Assembly (NCBI GenBank): GCA_011089965.1
Contig: JAANAU010000011.1
Span: forward strand, 36,134 to 100,133
Direction: 5' to 3'
Source of the DNA: Magnetococcales bacterium
GTDB lineage: Bacteria; Pseudomonadota; Magnetococcia; Magnetococcales; Magnetaquicoccaceae
Length of the DNA: 64,000 nucleotides
The position numbers and the translations under genes are program-made. Below the pieces are notes generated by a model that saw only the letters and a program-made list of their open reading frames with translations, ran no database searches and was not told the origin of the DNA. Shown here one piece after another: positions 34,752-44,925 of the stretch. Within the stretch, counting starts at the first letter, position 1, and each line of letters starts with the position of its first letter.

Positions 34752-37157
34752 ATGGCTACTGTGATCATTGACGGCAAGGAAATCGATGTCAAAGCTGGCA
34801 CCACCATCATGGAGGCAGCCAAACTTCTGGACATCTACATTCCCCATTTTTGCTATCATCCCAAGCTGCCGATTGCCGGCAACTGCCGCATGTGCCTGGT
34901 GGAAGTGGAGAAGATGCCCAAGCCGGTGATCTCCTGCGCCATGCCGGTGAATGATGGCATGGTGGTCAAGACCGACTCGGAGATGGTGCGCACGGCGCGC
35001 AAAGGGGTGATGGAGTTTCTGCTCATCAACCATCCCCTGGATTGTCCGGTGTGCGATCAGGGCGGCGAGTGCAGCTTGCAGGATCTGGCCATGAAATACG
35101 GTCCGGATCGCTCGCGTTTTCACGATCACAAGCGCCATGTGCCCAACTACGATCTTGGGCCGATCATCGAAACCGAAATGAACCGCTGCATCCACTGCAC
35201 CCGCTGCATCCGTTTCTCCGAGGATGTCTCCGGGGTGGAGCAGATGGGCGCGGTCTATCGCGGCGATCACATGCAGGTGGGGCCTTTTGTGGAATCCAGG
35301 CTCGACTCCGAGTTGACGGGCAACCTGGCGGAACTCTGCCCGGTGGGAGCCTTGAACTTCAAGCCGTTCCATTTCCAGGCGCGGGGCTGGGAACTGAAGC
35401 ATGCGGACGGGATCTGTTCCCACTGCTCGGTGGGATGTCATACCCGCATGGACCATCTGGATGGACGCATTCTGCGGGTGATGTCCAGGAGCTGGAACGA
35501 AGGCAACGAAACCTGGTTGTGCGACAAGGGCCGTTTTGCTCTGGACGGGTTGGCCAACGAGCGGTTGACCGCTCCCATGGTGCGTGCGTCACAGGGCGGG
35601 GAGCTGAAAAAGGTGAGCTGGCCCGAGGCGTTGGACCAGGCAGCCAAAATCTTGAAATCGGTCAAACCCGAAGAGGTGGCCGGGTTGGCCTCGGATGCGG
35701 TGCAGGGCGGAGAAGAGCTGTTCGCCTTCCAGGATCTCATGCGCAACGTGCTGGGGAGCGGCCATATCGATCATCGTCTGCGCCAGCGGGATTTCAGTGC
35801 CGATGAGTTGCCTTTGACCCGAGCCGATCTTTTGATGAATACGCCGCTGGCGTCTTTGAATGGTGCAGATGCCATTGTGCTGGTCGGGTTTGATCCGCGC
35901 TTTGAGACCCCGATTCTGAACATCCGGCTGCGGCGTGCCACCCAGGCCGGTGCGCGTGTGGTGTCGGTGGGGGCACGGAAGCTGAACACCAACCTGTTGA
36001 ACGTCACCGAGGTTGTGGTGGCTCCGGGTGGTGAGGTGGCGCGTCTGAATGCAGCCTTGCAGGCTTTGGATCACGACGAGGCGTGTGCGGAGGATCCTGT
36101 GGCAGCCCTGCTCAAGGGGGCCAAAAAGCCGGTACTGTTGCTGGGCGAGGGGGCGAATGTCCATCCCGAGGCCGAGGCGTTGCGCCGTGTGAGTGTGGCC
36201 TTGCTGGACAAGGTGGGCGGCATTGGTCCCAACTGGAACGGCTACAACCGGGTGGCAGCACGTGCCAATGCAGCCGCAGCCCAGGATCTGGGGGTGGTTC
36301 CCCATCGTGGAGCTGGTTACACCCGGCTGGAGCGGATGGGGATGAATGCCAGTCAGATTCTGGAGGCGGCAGCTTCCGGTCAGGTGAAGGTGTTGTTCCT
36401 GCTTGGGGTCGATCCTTTGGATGAGGCCTTGGATCGGGATCTGGCCAGACGGGCGTTGTCAAAGGCGCGGGTGATCTATCTGGGCGCGTTCTATGGTTCG
36501 GCAGCACAAAAGGCCGAGGTGGTGCTGGCAGGTCTGGCACCGGGTGAGCGTCCCATGACCCTGACCAATGGGGAAGGCCGCGTCCAGCGCAGTGCGCGGG
36601 CTGTGAACGGACCTTTGGAGGCCAAAGAGGATTGGCGCATTCTGCGCGCATTGAGTGACCGTTTCGCCGCTCCTTTGGGGTACAATGACCTGGAGGCGTT
36701 GCGCAAGAAGATGGCGGCCAGCGACCATCGGTATGATCTGTCCAGATTGGGACCGGGTGAGAGTGCCATGGCGTGCGACCACAGCCCGGTGACCAGGGGA
36801 TTGCCGGTGACGGTCAGCGCGGCTGCGGAGAGCGGTGCTGCCATGCAACTGCTGATGGTCTCCTCGTTCTACCGGGATGATCCGGTGGCAGCCCGTTCCA
36901 AAGTGATGGGCCAGTTGGCGCGTGACGGACGTTTGCGCATCCATCCGGATGATGCCAGCGGTTTGGCCATTGTCCAGGATGGGCTGGTGCGGGTGTTGAG
37001 CGGTGAGCGCAAGATCGAGGTGCGTGCGGATCTGGATCGGCGCGTGCCCCACGGCGTGGTGATCGGTGACCTGGGTCGCGGCGAGAATGCGACGCGGGAG
37101 CTGGGGGACTACAGCAACGGCTATCCCAGGGTGAGCCTGGTGGCTCTGCCGGGTTGA
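34752..37157 (+). CDS. nuoG: NADH-quinone oxidoreductase subunit G (75 kDa)
   Basis: An 801-residue subunit. The N-terminal 2Fe-2S ferredoxin domain (residues 1-80) has CYHPKLPIAGNCRMC and a fourth Cys in SCAMPV. A His/Cys-ligated site follows (DCPVCDQGGECSLQD), then RCIHCTRCIRF with a later Cys in ELCPVGAL (N4/N5). A further CSHCSVGC with a distant Cys in WLCDKGRF matches the N7 cluster found in some bacteria but absent from mitochondria. The C-terminal molybdopterin-oxidoreductase-like part is inactive in the family. GAGGAG lies before the start. Confidence 0.97.
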   Translation: MATVIIDGKEIDVKAGTTIMEAAKLLDIYIPHFCYHPKLPIAGNCRMCLVEVEKMPKPVISCAMPVNDGMVVKTDSEMVRTARKGVMEFLLINHPLDCPVCDQGGECSLQDLAMKYGPDRSRFHDHKRHVPNYDLGPIIETEMNRCIHCTRCIRFSEDVSGVEQMGAVYRGDHMQVGPFVESRLDSELTGNLAELCPVGALNFKPFHFQARGWELKHADGICSHCSVGCHTRMDHLDGRILRVMSRSWNEGNETWLCDKGRFALDGLANERLTAPMVRASQGGELKKVSWPEALDQAAKILKSVKPEEVAGLASDAVQGGEELFAFQDLMRNVLGSGHIDHRLRQRDFSADELPLTRADLLMNTPLASLNGADAIVLVGFDPRFETPILNIRLRRATQAGARVVSVGARKLNTNLLNVTEVVVAPGGEVARLNAALQALDHDEACAEDPVAALLKGAKKPVLLLGEGANVHPEAEALRRVSVALLDKVGGIGPNWNGYNRVAARANAAAAQDLGVVPHRGAGYTRLERMGMNASQILEAAASGQVKVLFLLGVDPLDEALDRDLARRALSKARVIYLGAFYGSAAQKAEVVLAGLAPGERPMTLTNGEGRVQRSARAVNGPLEAKEDWRILRALSDRFAAPLGYNDLEALRKKMAASDHRYDLSRLGPGESAMACDHSPVTRGLPVTVSAAAESGAAMQLLMVSSFYRDDPVAARSKVMGQLARDGRLRIHPDDASGLAIVQDGLVRVLSGERKIEVRADLDRRVPHGVVIGDLGRGENATRELGDYSNGYPRVSLVALPG

Positions 37158-37221
37158 TGTGCAGCGTGTGAAACGGTAGTGATGCAAACTTGGGGCTTTC
37201 ATTGCGTGGACCGGGGGCAAT

Positions 37222-38265
37222 ATGCCTGAGAACTTGAAACAACTCCTTGTAACGATCCATGGCTTTGGCGAGGGTCTTTTGGGTCCGACCCTGTGGGTGC
37301 TGGCCTGGACCGTGATCAAGATCGTGATTCTTTTGGCGCCGGTTCTGTTCATGGTGACCTACATCACCCTGGCCGAACGCAAGATCATCGGTTTCATGCA
37401 GGTGCGGTATGGCCCCAACCGGGTGGGCATCTGGGGGATTTTGCAACCTTTGGCGGATGCGGCCAAGCTGATCTTCAAGGAGCTTCTGTTGCCGGAAAAG
37501 GCGGATCGGACGGTCTTCTTTCTGGCTCCGGCTTTGACTTTGGTTCCGGCGCTGATTGCCTGGGCCGTGATTCCGTTTGCTCCTGGTCTGGTTCTGGCGG
37601 ATATCAACATCGGCATTCTGTACATTCTGGCCGTCTCCTCTTTGGGGGTTTACGGCATCATCATGGCCGGATGGGGATCCAACAACCGTTTCAGTTTTCT
37701 GGGCGGTTTGCGTTCGGCTGCGCAGATGGTGTCGTATGAGGTGTCGATGGGCTTTACGTTGATCCCGGTCGTGTTGTTGAGCGGCAGTCTCAATTTGACC
37801 GATGTGGTCAATGCCCAGAAAGGGATGTGGTTTGTCATTCCCTTGTTGCCGATGTTCGTGGTCTATTTCATCTCTGTGGTGGCTGAGACCAACCGTGCCC
37901 CGTTCGATCTGCCGGAGGCTGAGGCCGAGCTGGTGGCCGGGTTCATCACCGAATATTCGGCCATGAGTTCCGGACTGTTCTTCATGGGCGAATATGCCAA
38001 CATGATTCTGGTCTCGTTCATGGGATCCATCCTCTTTCTGGGGGGGTGGCTTCCGCCTCTGGAGATTTTGTCGTTCATTCCGGGTGTGATCTGGCTGGGC
38101 ATCAAGGCGGCTTTCCTGTTGTTTGTCTTCCTGTGGATCCGGGCCACGTTCCCGCGCTATCGCTATGATCAACTGATGCGGCTGGGATGGAAGGTGTTTC
38201 TGCCCATTTCGCTGTTGTGGATCTTTGTCACCGGTTTGGGTGTGCTGCTTTTCGGCAAGGCGTGA
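37222..38265 (+). CDS. nuoH: NADH-quinone oxidoreductase subunit H
   Basis: A 347-residue membrane subunit with about eight helices. Family blocks are [24 protein letters not shown] and the acidic loop [19 protein letters not shown] near the quinone entrance. It links the quinone cavity with the proton-pumping arm. A 64-nt gap from nuoG. Confidence 0.98.
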   Translation: MPENLKQLLVTIHGFGEGLLGPTLWVLAWTVIKIVILLAPVLFMVTYITLAERKIIGFMQVRYGPNRVGIWGILQPLADAAKLIFKELLLPEKADRTVFFLAPALTLVPALIAWAVIPFAPGLVLADINIGILYILAVSSLGVYGIIMAGWGSNNRFSFLGGLRSAAQMVSYEVSMGFTLIPVVLLSGSLNLTDVVNAQKGMWFVIPLLPMFVVYFISVVAETNRAPFDLPEAEAELVAGFITEYSAMSSGLFFMGEYANMILVSFMGSILFLGGWLPPLEILSFIPGVIWLGIKAAFLLFVFLWIRATFPRYRYDQLMRLGWKVFLPISLLWIFVTGLGVLLFGKA

Positions 38266-38278
38266 GGAGAGCTTTGAG

Positions 38279-38773
38279 ATGGGTTTGAATTTTTCGTCAC
38301 TGCTGGATACGTATGCCTTGCGGGAACTGGCCTCGGGCATGGCCATCACCCTGCGGCACATGTTCAAGCCGCACATCACGGTGCAATATCCCGAAGAGCG
38401 CACGCCCCTCTCCCCGCGTTTTCGCGGCGAGCATGCCCTGCGTCGCGACGAGAACGGGAACGAGCGGTGTGTGGCCTGCAAATTGTGCGAGGCAGTCTGC
38501 CCGGCCCAGGCGATCTATATCGAGATCGATCCGGCCAGCACGGCAGAGCAGCGCGTGACCAAGGTCTACAGCATCGATGAGACCAAGTGCATCTTCTGCG
38601 GCTTCTGCCAGGAGGCCTGTCCGGTCGATGCCATTGTCCTGGGTCCGAACTTTGAATTTCACGGGGAGACCCGCGAGGATCTCTATTACACCAAGGCCAA
38701 GCTGCTGGCCAATGGTGAGCGGTGGAAAAAGGAAATCGACGCCAATCTGGCGGCAGATGCCAAATATCGTTAG
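38279..38773 (+). CDS. nuoI: NADH-quinone oxidoreductase subunit I
   Basis: A 164-residue subunit with two 4Fe-4S sites (N6a, N6b): [12 protein letters not shown] and [12 protein letters not shown]. The N-terminal amphipathic helix ([10 protein letters not shown]) lies on the membrane. ATG 38279 has AGGAG about 9 nt upstream; earlier in-frame codons lie within nuoH. Confidence 0.98.
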   Translation: MGLNFSSLLDTYALRELASGMAITLRHMFKPHITVQYPEERTPLSPRFRGEHALRRDENGNERCVACKLCEAVCPAQAIYIEIDPASTAEQRVTKVYSIDETKCIFCGFCQEACPVDAIVLGPNFEFHGETREDLYYTKAKLLANGERWKKEIDANLAADAKYR

Positions 38774-38794
38774 CACGAGCGGAGTGCCTGGATC

Positions 38795-39385
38795 ATGGTA
38801 GCGGATCTCGTCTTTTATCTGTTTGCAGCCGTCACGGTGGCTGCGGCCCTGGGGGTGATCACCAGTCGCAACCAGGTTCATTCGGTTCTCTTTTTGATTC
38901 TGGCCTTTTTTACCACTGCCGGACTGTTTGTGCTGCTCAAGGCAGAGTTCCTGGCCGCCTTGCTGGTGATAGTCTATATGGGCGCTGTGGCGGTATTATT
39001 CCTGTTCGTGGTGATGATGCTCGATGTGGACTTTGAATCGTTGCGTGCTGGTGTGAAGGAGCATCTGCCCATGGGACTGTTCGTGGGAGCGGTGATTCTG
39101 GCCGAATTTGCCTTCATTCTCTCCGGGGTCCATGTGGATGAGGCGGTTCAGACCAATGCGGCCAACATCCCCAATACCCAACTGATCGGTCAGGTGCTGT
39201 ATACCAAATATCTGTTCCCGTTTGAGATCGCCTCGCTGGTGTTGCTGGTGGCCTTGATCGGTGCCGTGGTTCTGACCTTGCGCAAGCGCAAGGATGCCAA
39301 GCGTCAACACATCCCCAGCCAGATTGCCCGCACCCGCGATGAGGCGGTGGAGCTGGTCAAGGTTGCACCGGGACAGGGAGCCTGA
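38795..39385 (+). CDS. nuoJ: NADH-quinone oxidoreductase subunit J
   Basis: A 196-residue membrane subunit with five helices. The family block VIVYMGAVAVLFLFVVMML (helix 3, with a pi-bulge in known structures) is clear. The C-terminus beyond residue 165 is a charged extension. It lies 3 nt from nuoK. Confidence 0.97.
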   Translation: MVADLVFYLFAAVTVAAALGVITSRNQVHSVLFLILAFFTTAGLFVLLKAEFLAALLVIVYMGAVAVLFLFVVMMLDVDFESLRAGVKEHLPMGLFVGAVILAEFAFILSGVHVDEAVQTNAANIPNTQLIGQVLYTKYLFPFEIASLVLLVALIGAVVLTLRKRKDAKRQHIPSQIARTRDEAVELVKVAPGQGA

Positions 39386-39388
39386 ACC

Positions 39389-39691
39389 ATGAGCCTGCAT
39401 CATTTTCTGATTCTGAGCGCCATCCTGTTCACCATCGGGATTGTGGGGATCTTTCTGAACCGCCGGAACATGATCATCATTCTGATGAGCATCGAGTTGC
39501 TGCTGCTGGCGGTCAACATCAATTTTGTGGCCTTCTCCCACTATCTGGGGGACATCTCCGGCCAGATCCTCACCTTTTTCGTCATGACCGTGGCTGCTGC
39601 CGAAGCGGCCATCGGTCTGGCCATTCTGGTCGCCTTTTTCCGTAACCGTTCCACCATTGATGTGGAAGAGATCGACTCCTTGAAGGGCTGA
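39389..39691 (+). CDS. nuoK: NADH-quinone oxidoreductase subunit K
   Basis: A 100-residue subunit with three helices and conserved Glu in [15 protein letters not shown] and [13 protein letters not shown], which take part in proton transfer. Canonical size. Confidence 0.98.
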   Translation: MSLHHFLILSAILFTIGIVGIFLNRRNMIIILMSIELLLLAVNINFVAFSHYLGDISGQILTFFVMTVAAAEAAIGLAILVAFFRNRSTIDVEEIDSLKG

Positions 39692-39726
39692 GCTGCACCC
39701 CACTTGACGCGGGATTTGAGACGACT

Positions 39727-41658
39727 ATGAGCATGTACCTCCTGATCATCCTACTGCCCCTTGTGGGTGCCTTGATCGCCGGTTTGTTGGGTCGGCGCTT
39801 TCTGGGCAATGCCACGAGCCGACTGGTCACCATCATCTGCATGCTGGGTGCTCTGGCCTTGTCGATTCAGGCGTTCATGCAGATCGCGGTGGGGAATGGA
39901 CCCACGGTGCGTGAAGAGATCTTCTCCTGGATCGTCTCCGGGAATTTCAAGGTCTCCTTCGGCATCCTGATCGACCGTCTGACCGCCGTGATGCTGGTTG
40001 TGGTCAACGGGGTTTCGACTCTGGTTCACATCTACTCCGTGGGCTACATGGAAGAGGATCCGGACCACTCCCGCTTTTTCTCCTATCTGTCGTTTTTCAC
40101 CTTCTCCATGCTGATGCTGGTGACCGGGGATAATTTTCTGCAACTCTTCTTTGGTTGGGAAGGGGTGGGATTGGCCTCGTACCTGCTGATCGGTTTCTGG
40201 TTCACCAAGGAGTCGGCCTGCAATGCGGCCATCAAGGCGTTCCTGGTCAACCGGGTGGGGGATTTCGGGTTTGCTCTGGGGATTTTCACCATCTACATGG
40301 TCTTTGGCACTCTGGACTATGCTGCCGTGTTCAACATGGCCGCAGCAGGCCAATATCCGGCGACCGTGGATTTCCCTCTGTGGGGTGCGGTCCCCACCAT
40401 GACGCTGATCTGTCTGTTGCTTTTTGTCGGTGCCATGGGCAAGTCAGCCCAGCTCGGATTGCATACCTGGTTGCCGGATGCCATGGAGGGTCCGACTCCG
40501 GTTTCGGCCTTGATCCATGCGGCCACCATGGTGACTGCCGGGGTTTTCATGGTGTGTCGGGCTTCGCCTCTGTTCGAGCTGTCCCAGACCGCACTGGACG
40601 TGGTGACCGTGATCGGTGCGGCCACGGCCCTGTTTGCCGCCACCGTGGGTCTGGTGCAGAATGACATCAAGCGGGTGATCGCCTACTCCACCTGTTCCCA
40701 GTTGGGTTACATGTTCTTTGCAGCCGGGGTGTCGGCCTATCCGGCAGCCATGTTTCATCTCTTCACCCATGCCTTTTTCAAGGCCCTGCTCTTTCTGGGT
40801 GCGGGTGCCGTGATCCATGCCATGCATCATGAGCAGGATATGCGGCATATGGGCGGGCTGATCAAAAAGATCCCGGTCACTTATGGGGTGATGATGATCG
40901 GCACTTTGGCCCTGACCGGATTTCCGTTTCTGGCCGGTTTCTACTCCAAGGATGCGATTCTGGAGTCGGCCTTCTCGGCCAACACCATGGTGGGCAACCT
41001 GGCCTGGGTGATGGGTATGACGGCGGCCATTCTGACCACCTTCTATTCGTTCCGTCTGGTCTTCATGACCTTTCATGGTGGGCCGCCTGCGGATCATCAT
41101 GCCAGACATGCCTATGACCATGCCCATGAGGCCCCCTGGTCCATGCGTCTGCCGTTGTTGGTGCTGGCTGTGGGTTCGCTGATTTGCGGTGTGCTGGGTC
41201 AGGGCATGGTGGGGGATGGCTGGTTCAAGGAGGCGATCTTCATTGCCAAGGGACATGATGCCCTGGCCCATGCCCATCATGTGGCCCCCTGGGTGAAGTG
41301 GTCGCCGTTCGGCATGTTTCTGATCGGTTTGACCCTGGCCTGGCTCATGTACATCAAGATGCCGACCTTGCCCCACATTCTGGCCGAGCATTGGCGTGGA
41401 CTCTATCAGTTCCTGCTCAACGCCTGGTACTTTGACAAGCTCTATGATCGGCTGTTCGTGCGTCCGGCACGCCAGATCGGCAAGGGGTTGTGGTTGACAG
41501 GCGATGTGACCATCATCGACGGATTTGGCGTCAATGGCACGGCAGCCCTGGTGGAACGGTTGGCCATGGGTCTGAAGCGGTTGCAGACCGGTTATGTCTA
41601 TCATTATGCCTTTGCCATGGTGATCGGCCTGTTGGTGCTGATCACGGTGTACGCTTGA
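39727..41658 (+). CDS. nuoL: NADH-quinone oxidoreductase subunit L
   Basis: A 643-residue antiporter-like pump subunit. Family blocks include FFGWEGVGLASYLLIGFW, PDAMEGPTPVSALIHAATMV and YSTCSQLGYMFFA. Residues 450-480 form a His-rich cytosolic or periplasmic loop (HHARHAYDHAHE). The C-terminus has the lateral helix region typical of NuoL. Confidence 0.98.
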   Translation: MSMYLLIILLPLVGALIAGLLGRRFLGNATSRLVTIICMLGALALSIQAFMQIAVGNGPTVREEIFSWIVSGNFKVSFGILIDRLTAVMLVVVNGVSTLVHIYSVGYMEEDPDHSRFFSYLSFFTFSMLMLVTGDNFLQLFFGWEGVGLASYLLIGFWFTKESACNAAIKAFLVNRVGDFGFALGIFTIYMVFGTLDYAAVFNMAAAGQYPATVDFPLWGAVPTMTLICLLLFVGAMGKSAQLGLHTWLPDAMEGPTPVSALIHAATMVTAGVFMVCRASPLFELSQTALDVVTVIGAATALFAATVGLVQNDIKRVIAYSTCSQLGYMFFAAGVSAYPAAMFHLFTHAFFKALLFLGAGAVIHAMHHEQDMRHMGGLIKKIPVTYGVMMIGTLALTGFPFLAGFYSKDAILESAFSANTMVGNLAWVMGMTAAILTTFYSFRLVFMTFHGGPPADHHARHAYDHAHEAPWSMRLPLLVLAVGSLICGVLGQGMVGDGWFKEAIFIAKGHDALAHAHHVAPWVKWSPFGMFLIGLTLAWLMYIKMPTLPHILAEHWRGLYQFLLNAWYFDKLYDRLFVRPARQIGKGLWLTGDVTIIDGFGVNGTAALVERLAMGLKRLQTGYVYHYAFAMVIGLLVLITVYA

Positions 41659-41677
41659 TCGGCGGGAGAAACTGAAC

Positions 41678-43159
41678 ATGCTGAGTCTCGTGACATTCCT
41701 TCCGCTCGCCGGAGCATTGGTGATCCTGCTGGCGATTCACAACGACAAAGCGGCCAAGAGCTTTGCGCTGGGGATCTCCCTGGTCACCTTTGTCATCAGT
41801 TTGCGGCTGATCACCGGTTTTGATCTGGGTACGGCCAACTTCCAGTTTCTGGAAGAGGCCAAGTGGTTGCCGGAGTATGGCATTGCCTATCGCATGGGTG
41901 TGGATGGGATCAGCCTGCCCTTTGTGCTGCTGACCACCTTCCTGACGCCGATCTGTCTGCTCGCCTCCTGGGTGTCGATCCAGGTGCGGGTGCGGGAGTA
42001 TCTGATGGCCTTTCTGGCCCTGGAGAGCTTTGTGGTTGGCGTCTTCTGTGCGCTGGACTTCATTCTCTTCTATGTATTGTGGGAAGCGATGCTGATCCCG
42101 ATGTTCCTGATCATCGGTGTCTGGGGCGGACCTCGGCGTGTCTATGCAGCCTTGAAGTTCTTCCTGTACACCCTGGCCGGGTCGGTGTTGATGCTGATCG
42201 CGATTCTCGCCTTGGGCTATCATGGCAAGACCTTTTCGATCCCGGCCTTGATGGATGTGCCGCTCTCCTTCTCCTTTCAGGTGTGGTTGTTTTTGGGGTT
42301 GTTTGCCTCGTTTGCGGTGAAGGTGCCCATGTGGCCGGTGCATACCTGGTTGCCGGATGCCCATGTGGAGGCACCGACGGCTGGTTCCGTGATTCTGGCC
42401 GGCATTCTGTTGAAGATGGGTGCTTATGGTTTCTTGCGCTTCTCGTTGCCGATTCTTCCGGATGCATCGCGTTTCTTCATTCCGCTGATCTTCGGGTTGT
42501 CGCTGGTGGCCGTGGTCTATACGGCGCTGGTGGCCTTGATGCAGAAAGATCTGAAAAAGCTGGTGGCCTATTCATCGGTCTCCCACATGGGGTTTGTCAC
42601 CATCGGCATTTTTGCCATGAACACCCAGGGGGTGGAGGGCAGCATTCTCCAGATGATCAACCATGGCATTGTTTCGGGTGCCTTGTTCCTTGCTGTGGGT
42701 GTTGTGTATGACCGGATGCACACCCGAGAGATTGCCCATTTTGGTGGTGTGGCCCATGTGATGCCGGTGTATGCGGTCATTTTCATGGTTTTCACCCTGG
42801 CCTCGGCTGGATTGCCGGGAACCAACAGCTTTGTGGGTGAGATCCTGATTCTGCTGGGGGCGTTTTTGGCCAACAAGGCCGTGGCCATTGTGGCTGCGAC
42901 CGGCTTGGTGTTTGGGGCTGCATACATCTTGTGGATGTTCAAGCGGGTGGTCTTTGGTGCCGTGGTGCATGACGAAGTGCGCGCCATGAAGGATCTGTCG
43001 TTGCGTGAGTTTGCTCTGTTCGCCCCATTGCTGGTGATGGTGTTCTGGATCGGGTTTTATCCCGGACCGTTTTTGAAGATCTTCCACGCCTCTGTGGAGC
43101 ATCTGTTGAAGCAGGCGGCAGTGGTGAAGACCGGGGCCGCCATGGTGGCCCAGTTCTGA
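41678..43159 (+). CDS. nuoM: NADH-quinone oxidoreductase subunit M
   Basis: A 493-residue antiporter-like subunit. Conserved WEAMLIPMFLIIGVWGG, WLPDAHVEAPTAGSVILAG and YSSVSHMGFV mark it. Follows nuoL by 19 nt. Confidence 0.98.
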   Translation: MLSLVTFLPLAGALVILLAIHNDKAAKSFALGISLVTFVISLRLITGFDLGTANFQFLEEAKWLPEYGIAYRMGVDGISLPFVLLTTFLTPICLLASWVSIQVRVREYLMAFLALESFVVGVFCALDFILFYVLWEAMLIPMFLIIGVWGGPRRVYAALKFFLYTLAGSVLMLIAILALGYHGKTFSIPALMDVPLSFSFQVWLFLGLFASFAVKVPMWPVHTWLPDAHVEAPTAGSVILAGILLKMGAYGFLRFSLPILPDASRFFIPLIFGLSLVAVVYTALVALMQKDLKKLVAYSSVSHMGFVTIGIFAMNTQGVEGSILQMINHGIVSGALFLAVGVVYDRMHTREIAHFGGVAHVMPVYAVIFMVFTLASAGLPGTNSFVGEILILLGAFLANKAVAIVAATGLVFGAAYILWMFKRVVFGAVVHDEVRAMKDLSLREFALFAPLLVMVFWIGFYPGPFLKIFHASVEHLLKQAAVVKTGAAMVAQF

Positions 43160-43210
43160 GTTCAGTTCGATAGACGAGCGGTTTCATTCATACCGGGAGC
43201 ATGCAAGAAA

Positions 43211-44650
43211 ATGCCAGTCCAAATGCCGGATATCAACCTGGTTACGATGTTGCCAGAGATCCTGATCGCGATCCTGGGTCTGGTGTTGCTGTTGATGAGC
43301 GCCGGACAGGATGCAGAGCGGGGGCGCAAGGTGAACGCCATGGCGTTGGCTGGAGTGATCGCTGCGGCGGCGTTGACCGTGGTCACGGCCAATGGATCGT
43401 CGTTTGGTGGTTTCTTTGTGGTGGATCCCTTTGCACGGGCCATGAAGCTGCTCATGCTGCTGGCCACGGGCATGGTGTTGTACATGTCCATGGAGTACAT
43501 GCGCGATCAGAAGTTTGATGGTGGCGAGTATCAGGTCATGACCCTGATGGCTTTGCTGGGTGGCATGATCATGGCGTCTGCCGGTGATTTTGTCGTGTTG
43601 TACATGGGGCTGGAGTTGATGTCCCTCTCCATCTATGTATTGGCTGCCTGGCGGCGGGATGATGTGCGTTCCAACGAGGCGGGTTTGAAGTATTTCGTTT
43701 TGGGTTCCATGGCTTCGGGATTCCTGTTGTATGGGATTTCGTTGATTTACGGCACCACGGGGACGACCCTCTTTACGGGTGTGGCGACAGCATTGAGTCA
43801 TGGTCACATCTCCACGGCCACGATCATGGGTGTGGTCATGGTGTTGGCGGGCATGAGTTTCAAGGTGGCGGCAGCGCCCTTTCACATGTGGGCACCGGAT
43901 GTGTATGAGGGTGCGCCCACCTCAGTCACGGCTTTCATGGCGGTTCTGCCCAAGATTGCAGCCTTTGCTGCCATTTTCCGGGTTTTGTTGATCGCCTTTC
44001 CGGCGTTGCAGAGCCATTGGAATCCGTTGTTGCAGTTGTTGGCCGTGGCTTCGTTGGCTGTGGGTGCCATTGCAGCCATTGGTCAGACCAACATCAAGCG
44101 CATGTTGGCCTACTCTTCCATTGGTCATGTCGGGTTTATATTGTTGGGTTTGACGGCCCACACTGGTTTGGGATATCAGAGTGTGGTGGCCTATCTGGCC
44201 ATTTACATCTTCATGAGTGTTGGTGCCTTTGCGATCATCCTGTTGTTGAACAAGGCGGGTGTTGGGGATGAGATTGAGGATTACAAGGGGTTGGGTCACA
44301 AGCGTCCCATGCTGGCGTTGTTGATGGCCCTGTTCATGTTTTCCATGGCCGGAATTCCGCCGTTGGCCGGTTTCATGGGCAAGTTGTATGTATTCATGGC
44401 TGCGGTGCAATCCGGCATGATGATGTTGGCGGTGGCAGGTGTGTTGTTCTCTGCCATTGGGGCCTTCTATTATCTGCGCATTGTCAAGTTCATGTATTTT
44501 GATCAGCCGGCAGAGGGGGCGTTTGGCATGGAGTTGGATTTCTCGGCTCGGGCCATTCTGACCGTGACGGGTGTGGTGATGTTGGTGTGGGGACTGTTTC
44601 CGGGTGCGTTGTTGTCCTGGAGTGGGGCCAGCGTCAAGATGTTTCAATAG
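43211..44650 (+). CDS. nuoN: NADH-quinone oxidoreductase subunit N
   Basis: A 479-residue antiporter-like subunit, last of the operon. Conserved blocks are YMGLELMSLSIYVLAAW, HMWAPDVYEGAPTSVTAFM and YSSIGHVGFILLGL. Followed by 73 nt with no clear terminator, then repeat copy C. Confidence 0.98.
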   Translation: MPVQMPDINLVTMLPEILIAILGLVLLLMSAGQDAERGRKVNAMALAGVIAAAALTVVTANGSSFGGFFVVDPFARAMKLLMLLATGMVLYMSMEYMRDQKFDGGEYQVMTLMALLGGMIMASAGDFVVLYMGLELMSLSIYVLAAWRRDDVRSNEAGLKYFVLGSMASGFLLYGISLIYGTTGTTLFTGVATALSHGHISTATIMGVVMVLAGMSFKVAAAPFHMWAPDVYEGAPTSVTAFMAVLPKIAAFAAIFRVLLIAFPALQSHWNPLLQLLAVASLAVGAIAAIGQTNIKRMLAYSSIGHVGFILLGLTAHTGLGYQSVVAYLAIYIFMSVGAFAIILLLNKAGVGDEIEDYKGLGHKRPMLALLMALFMFSMAGIPPLAGFMGKLYVFMAAVQSGMMMLAVAGVLFSAIGAFYYLRIVKFMYFDQPAEGAFGMELDFSARAILTVTGVVMLVWGLFPGALLSWSGASVKMFQ

Positions 44651-44723
44651 TCCTGCCCGGTTCAGCCCAATCCGATCTGCCCCGGATCCAATCTCGAACC
44701 AAGACCCAGCCCTCTCAGCTTGA

Positions 44724-44912
44724 CAAGGATTGAAAAAAAGAGGGGGTCTGGGGGATTCATCCCCCAGGGTTTTCTTCCTTTCAATTTTTTAAATCTTTTG
44801 AATTTTTCAAATCTTTAAAACAAAACATTAGGAATATTTTTGTTTTAAAGATTAAAGGATTAAAAGATTAAAACCCTTGGGAATGAATTCCCCAGACCCC
44901 TTCTTTTTTTTA
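44724..44912. repeat. Dispersed hairpin repeat, copy C (inverted duplicate of left end)
   Basis: The left arm, CAAGGATTGAAAAAAAGAGG with hairpin 1 at 44748-44767, is standard. After an AT-rich core with GATTAAA units, the right arm is not hairpins 2 and 3 but an imperfect reverse complement of the left arm (CCCTTGGGAATGAATTCCCCAG, then poly-T). The whole is thus a roughly 190-bp palindromic structure between nuoN and the methyltransferase. Hairpin 1 with its T run may end the nuo transcript. Confidence 0.8.
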
Positions 44913-44925
44913 TTCCTTTTCTACC

